Both the position numbers and the translations under genes were made by a program. DNA of 14,782 bases from Phoronis ovalis (Eukaryota; Phoronida; Phoronidae). The notes below the pieces were generated by a model, which was not told the DNA's origin, made no database searches, and was given only the letters and a program-made list of their open reading frames with translations. The DNA is taken from the NCBI GenBank assembly GCA_028565635.1, contig JAOXYB010030587.1, positions 1-14,782 of the forward strand, read 5' to 3'. Shown here one piece after another: positions 12,884 through 14,782 of this stretch (its first letter is position 1; every line of letters starts with the position of its first letter).

Positions 12884-13445
12884 TATTTTAATTCGCTTGA
12901 AGTGATTTATCCGCATACACATTAGAGGCTGAAGTCTTTATTACCAAACGCTTTAAATGGTGAATATTGATTCAATTCTCTTTTTCATCCAAAAGCAGTT
13001 CTCTCATCTTACTTAAATTTGAAATCTGAGAATTGCAATTTGCTCTAAATTAAATTTGAGCTTGTGTGGCAATTGAATTTGTCACAATCAAATTTACTTT
13101 TTGAATTGGTCAATTTATTTTGATTATGGTTGAAATTGAATAAAATGAAAATATGTCCTATCTGCTAAATTCTTGTGGTGTTGTTAGCATTGTATCTAAG
13201 TATGCCTTTTAAAAAATTTGCTCAGTCCATGTGGAATTTATATCAGAAATGGGTCCAAAACTGAAGGTTGCTGTAGTTTATGCAGTTATAATGCCTTTAT
13301 TAATAGTCACTTATGTACTATTACATTGTGAATAGTGACAAGCATAATTACAGTAACATCAGAGAGTTTTTATGAAAGCATAGCACTACATACACCTACC
13401 TTTCCCAAAATTGCTAATTATGCAAAAATATTACTACCTTTTATT
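12884..13445. other. Intron 18, AT-rich segment
   Basis: Repeated AATTTG/CAAATT motifs occur around 13010-13140. The short open frame from 13335 runs into the element end and shows no protein-like composition. Confidence 0.55.
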
Positions 13446-13449
13446 AGGG

Positions 13450-13469
13450 TTGCTCCCATAAGGGAGCAA
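13450..13469. repeat. Hairpin TTGCTCCC / GGGAGCAA at the left end
   Basis: A perfect 8-base stem (13450-13457 with 13462-13469) has the loop ATAA. It is absent from the right terminal repeat, so the two ends are asymmetric. Confidence 0.85.
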
Positions 13470-13599
13470 GCCTATTGGTTTTGTACGTTCCCTTCTTTTT
13501 CTTTTTCTTCCAATTTTCAGCAAGCTATATCTCGAAGACGGTTATAGCTAGGAACTTGGTACTTGATGTGTGTAGGCCATTGTTGATCTAGAGGTAAAA

Positions 13600-13895
13600 A
13601 GGTCATTTGGAGGTCAAAGGTTAAATTTTGAAAATTGCTGAAAATGTTCCAAAATGATGGTATCGAGTTACAACAAAGTAATTTTGATGACCTTTGAGAA
13701 TATTTCTGTACTAAAAGGTAATTTTGGCATATTTTCAATTAATTTTTGTGTGACATCCCTATGGTAGCCATTGCTGACCTTGAGGTCAAAAGGTCATTTA
13801 GGGATCAAAAGTTCAAAATGGCATAAAATCATTAGAAAGCAGCTTTATATGCATTTAGAGGTCATCAAGAGGTCAAAGGAGATATTTTGAGGTCA
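13600..13895. promoter_or_regulatory. Cluster of nine AGGTCA nuclear-receptor half-sites
   Basis: AGGTCA occurs on the + strand at 13600, 13611, 13783, 13791, 13859, 13870 and 13890, and TGACCT (reverse) at 13688 and 13775. Arrangements include direct repeats spaced by 5 at 13600-13616 and 13859-13875, a spacing of 2 at 13783-13796, an imperfect spacing of 1 at 13611-13623 (AGGTCA A AGGTTA), and an everted pair at 13775-13788. These are classic layouts for RXR-type heterodimers (family knowledge). Binding here is not shown. Confidence 0.4.
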
Positions 13896-14005
13896 AAAAT
13901 TCCTGAAGTAATTGATGTCTAATATTCGCTGAAAAGTTCAAAAATGATGTTGAGTGGTCATTTAGACTTCATGTAAAGTTCACAAAAGCCAATAGCAGCA
14001 ACCCT

Positions 14006-14782
14006 GCCTTTGCAAAAAGGCTTTCTAGTTTCCTAAAATTTCTGTATGTTTTCAGTAATTCTGGACAGATAATGACTAGTTTTAAATCTTTAATAATTAA
14101 AATTTGTAATTTACCCATAAGGAGTGACAGGTAACTAAATAGTTTGTAATGTTACAGAGCCCTGTTATAGATATGAATTTACAATGAGTGTTTCAGGCAG
14201 TGTGTGATTACTAAAGCAAATGTGAGATTCCAGGAGATTTTGATCAAGAACGATCTTAGAGCACAGAAAATAATTTTCTAGAAAGCAACAAAAATTTTGG
14301 GACAGCACCTTTTTTCATGGATCAGTTGGCAACAGCAAACAAACATTTTTTTTAAGGGTGGCCACACTGTCCTGCTTAGTCCATCCCATTTTATACCAGA
14401 AGAGGCAGTTAGCAAAGCAGCACTCAGCATTATATATATCATTCAAGATAAATCATCCACCGTTTGCACCACATAAATAATCTCAATTTTTAGTTTCAAT
14501 CTACCTCCTTTGGTGGATTCAAAATGAGAGATTTATCTTTCATGATTAATCTCGCAAACATTCATATGATGTAAAAAATGGAGTTTAATTGCGATTAATT
14601 TTTCCCGCCTGAACAAGGCTTAATATTTAATTTAGTAATGATCACTTAACGTGGCGAGAACCGTTAACATATTGTAACTTGCAAAAAATATTGATATTTT
14701 CTTTCTTTGTGAATTCTGCTTGGCCATATTCTTTGGAATAAATTTACAAAATAAATGCTCACTTTTCTCGTCGATTTTTAAT
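14006..14782. other. Right end of the window, nothing assigned
   Basis: AT-rich, without a recognised SMG5 exon or another gene. Two AATAAA-type hexamers near 14738-14756 are not supported by a nearby coding end. A short inverted pair ATCCACC / GGTGGAT lies between about 14455 and 14519. Confidence 0.55.

Larger units (their letters stand above)
13446..14005. mobile_element. Second MITE-like element, about 560 bases
   Basis: The left end AGGGTTGCT (13446-13454) matches the right end AGCAACCCT (13997-14005) exactly in reverse complement. Further in, CTATTGGTTTTGT (13472-13484) pairs with ACAAAAGCCAATAG (13982-13995). The left repeat has an additional hairpin between the two blocks. There is no transposase frame, and no clear target-site duplication was found. 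The interior is rich in AGGTCA. Confidence 0.7.

Noticed and set aside
14738-14756. AATAAA hexamers as the polyadenylation signal of SMG5
   Set aside because: No PIN-domain exon or stop precedes them; the hexamer is common in such AT-rich DNA.

Overview
The window is nuclear DNA from an animal. It carries the middle part of one intron-rich protein gene on the + strand, followed by a long repeat-bearing intron. There is no operon-style gene packing. Coding sequence comes in 18 short blocks of 72-226 bases, each bounded by splice-type AG and GT (or GC) dinucleotides, and the blocks join in one open frame. Base composition is AT-rich, and introns are mostly 140-620 bases. The protein resembles SMG5 of animals closely but not at vertebrate level, and the repeats look like invertebrate miniature inverted-repeat elements. 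I therefore infer an invertebrate bilaterian and cannot name the phylum.

Bases 1-713 hold no exon I can recognise and are read as the intron upstream of the first visible exon. Bases 714-9512 hold 18 consecutive internal exons of SMG5, a nonsense-mediated mRNA decay (NMD) factor. Spliced together they give 836 codons with no internal stop: the N-terminal 14-3-3-like/TPR region (exons 1-5), the helical-repeat region (exons 6-9), an arginine patch with a long acidic, serine-rich linker (exons 10-14), and a second helical block leading toward the PIN domain (exons 15-18). The N-terminal start exon or exons, the PIN domain and the stop codon lie outside the window. Exon numbers here count only those visible.

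Bases 9513 to the end are at least 5.27 kb of one intron, about ten times the size of the others. It holds a composite inverted-repeat element (10956-12311) with three different arrays of about 31-base period, a cluster of AAGCGCTT palindromes with a hairpin (12684-12883), and a second inverted-repeat element (13446-14005) packed with AGGTCA nuclear-receptor half-sites.

The points most worth a second look are: two GC-AG introns in one gene, each needed to keep frame; a 55-base candidate poison exon inside this NMD-factor gene; in-frame tandem acceptors; a UGCAUG cluster beside a frame-neutral exon; and the two intronic elements. No tRNA, rRNA, CRISPR array or bacterial-type signal was seen.
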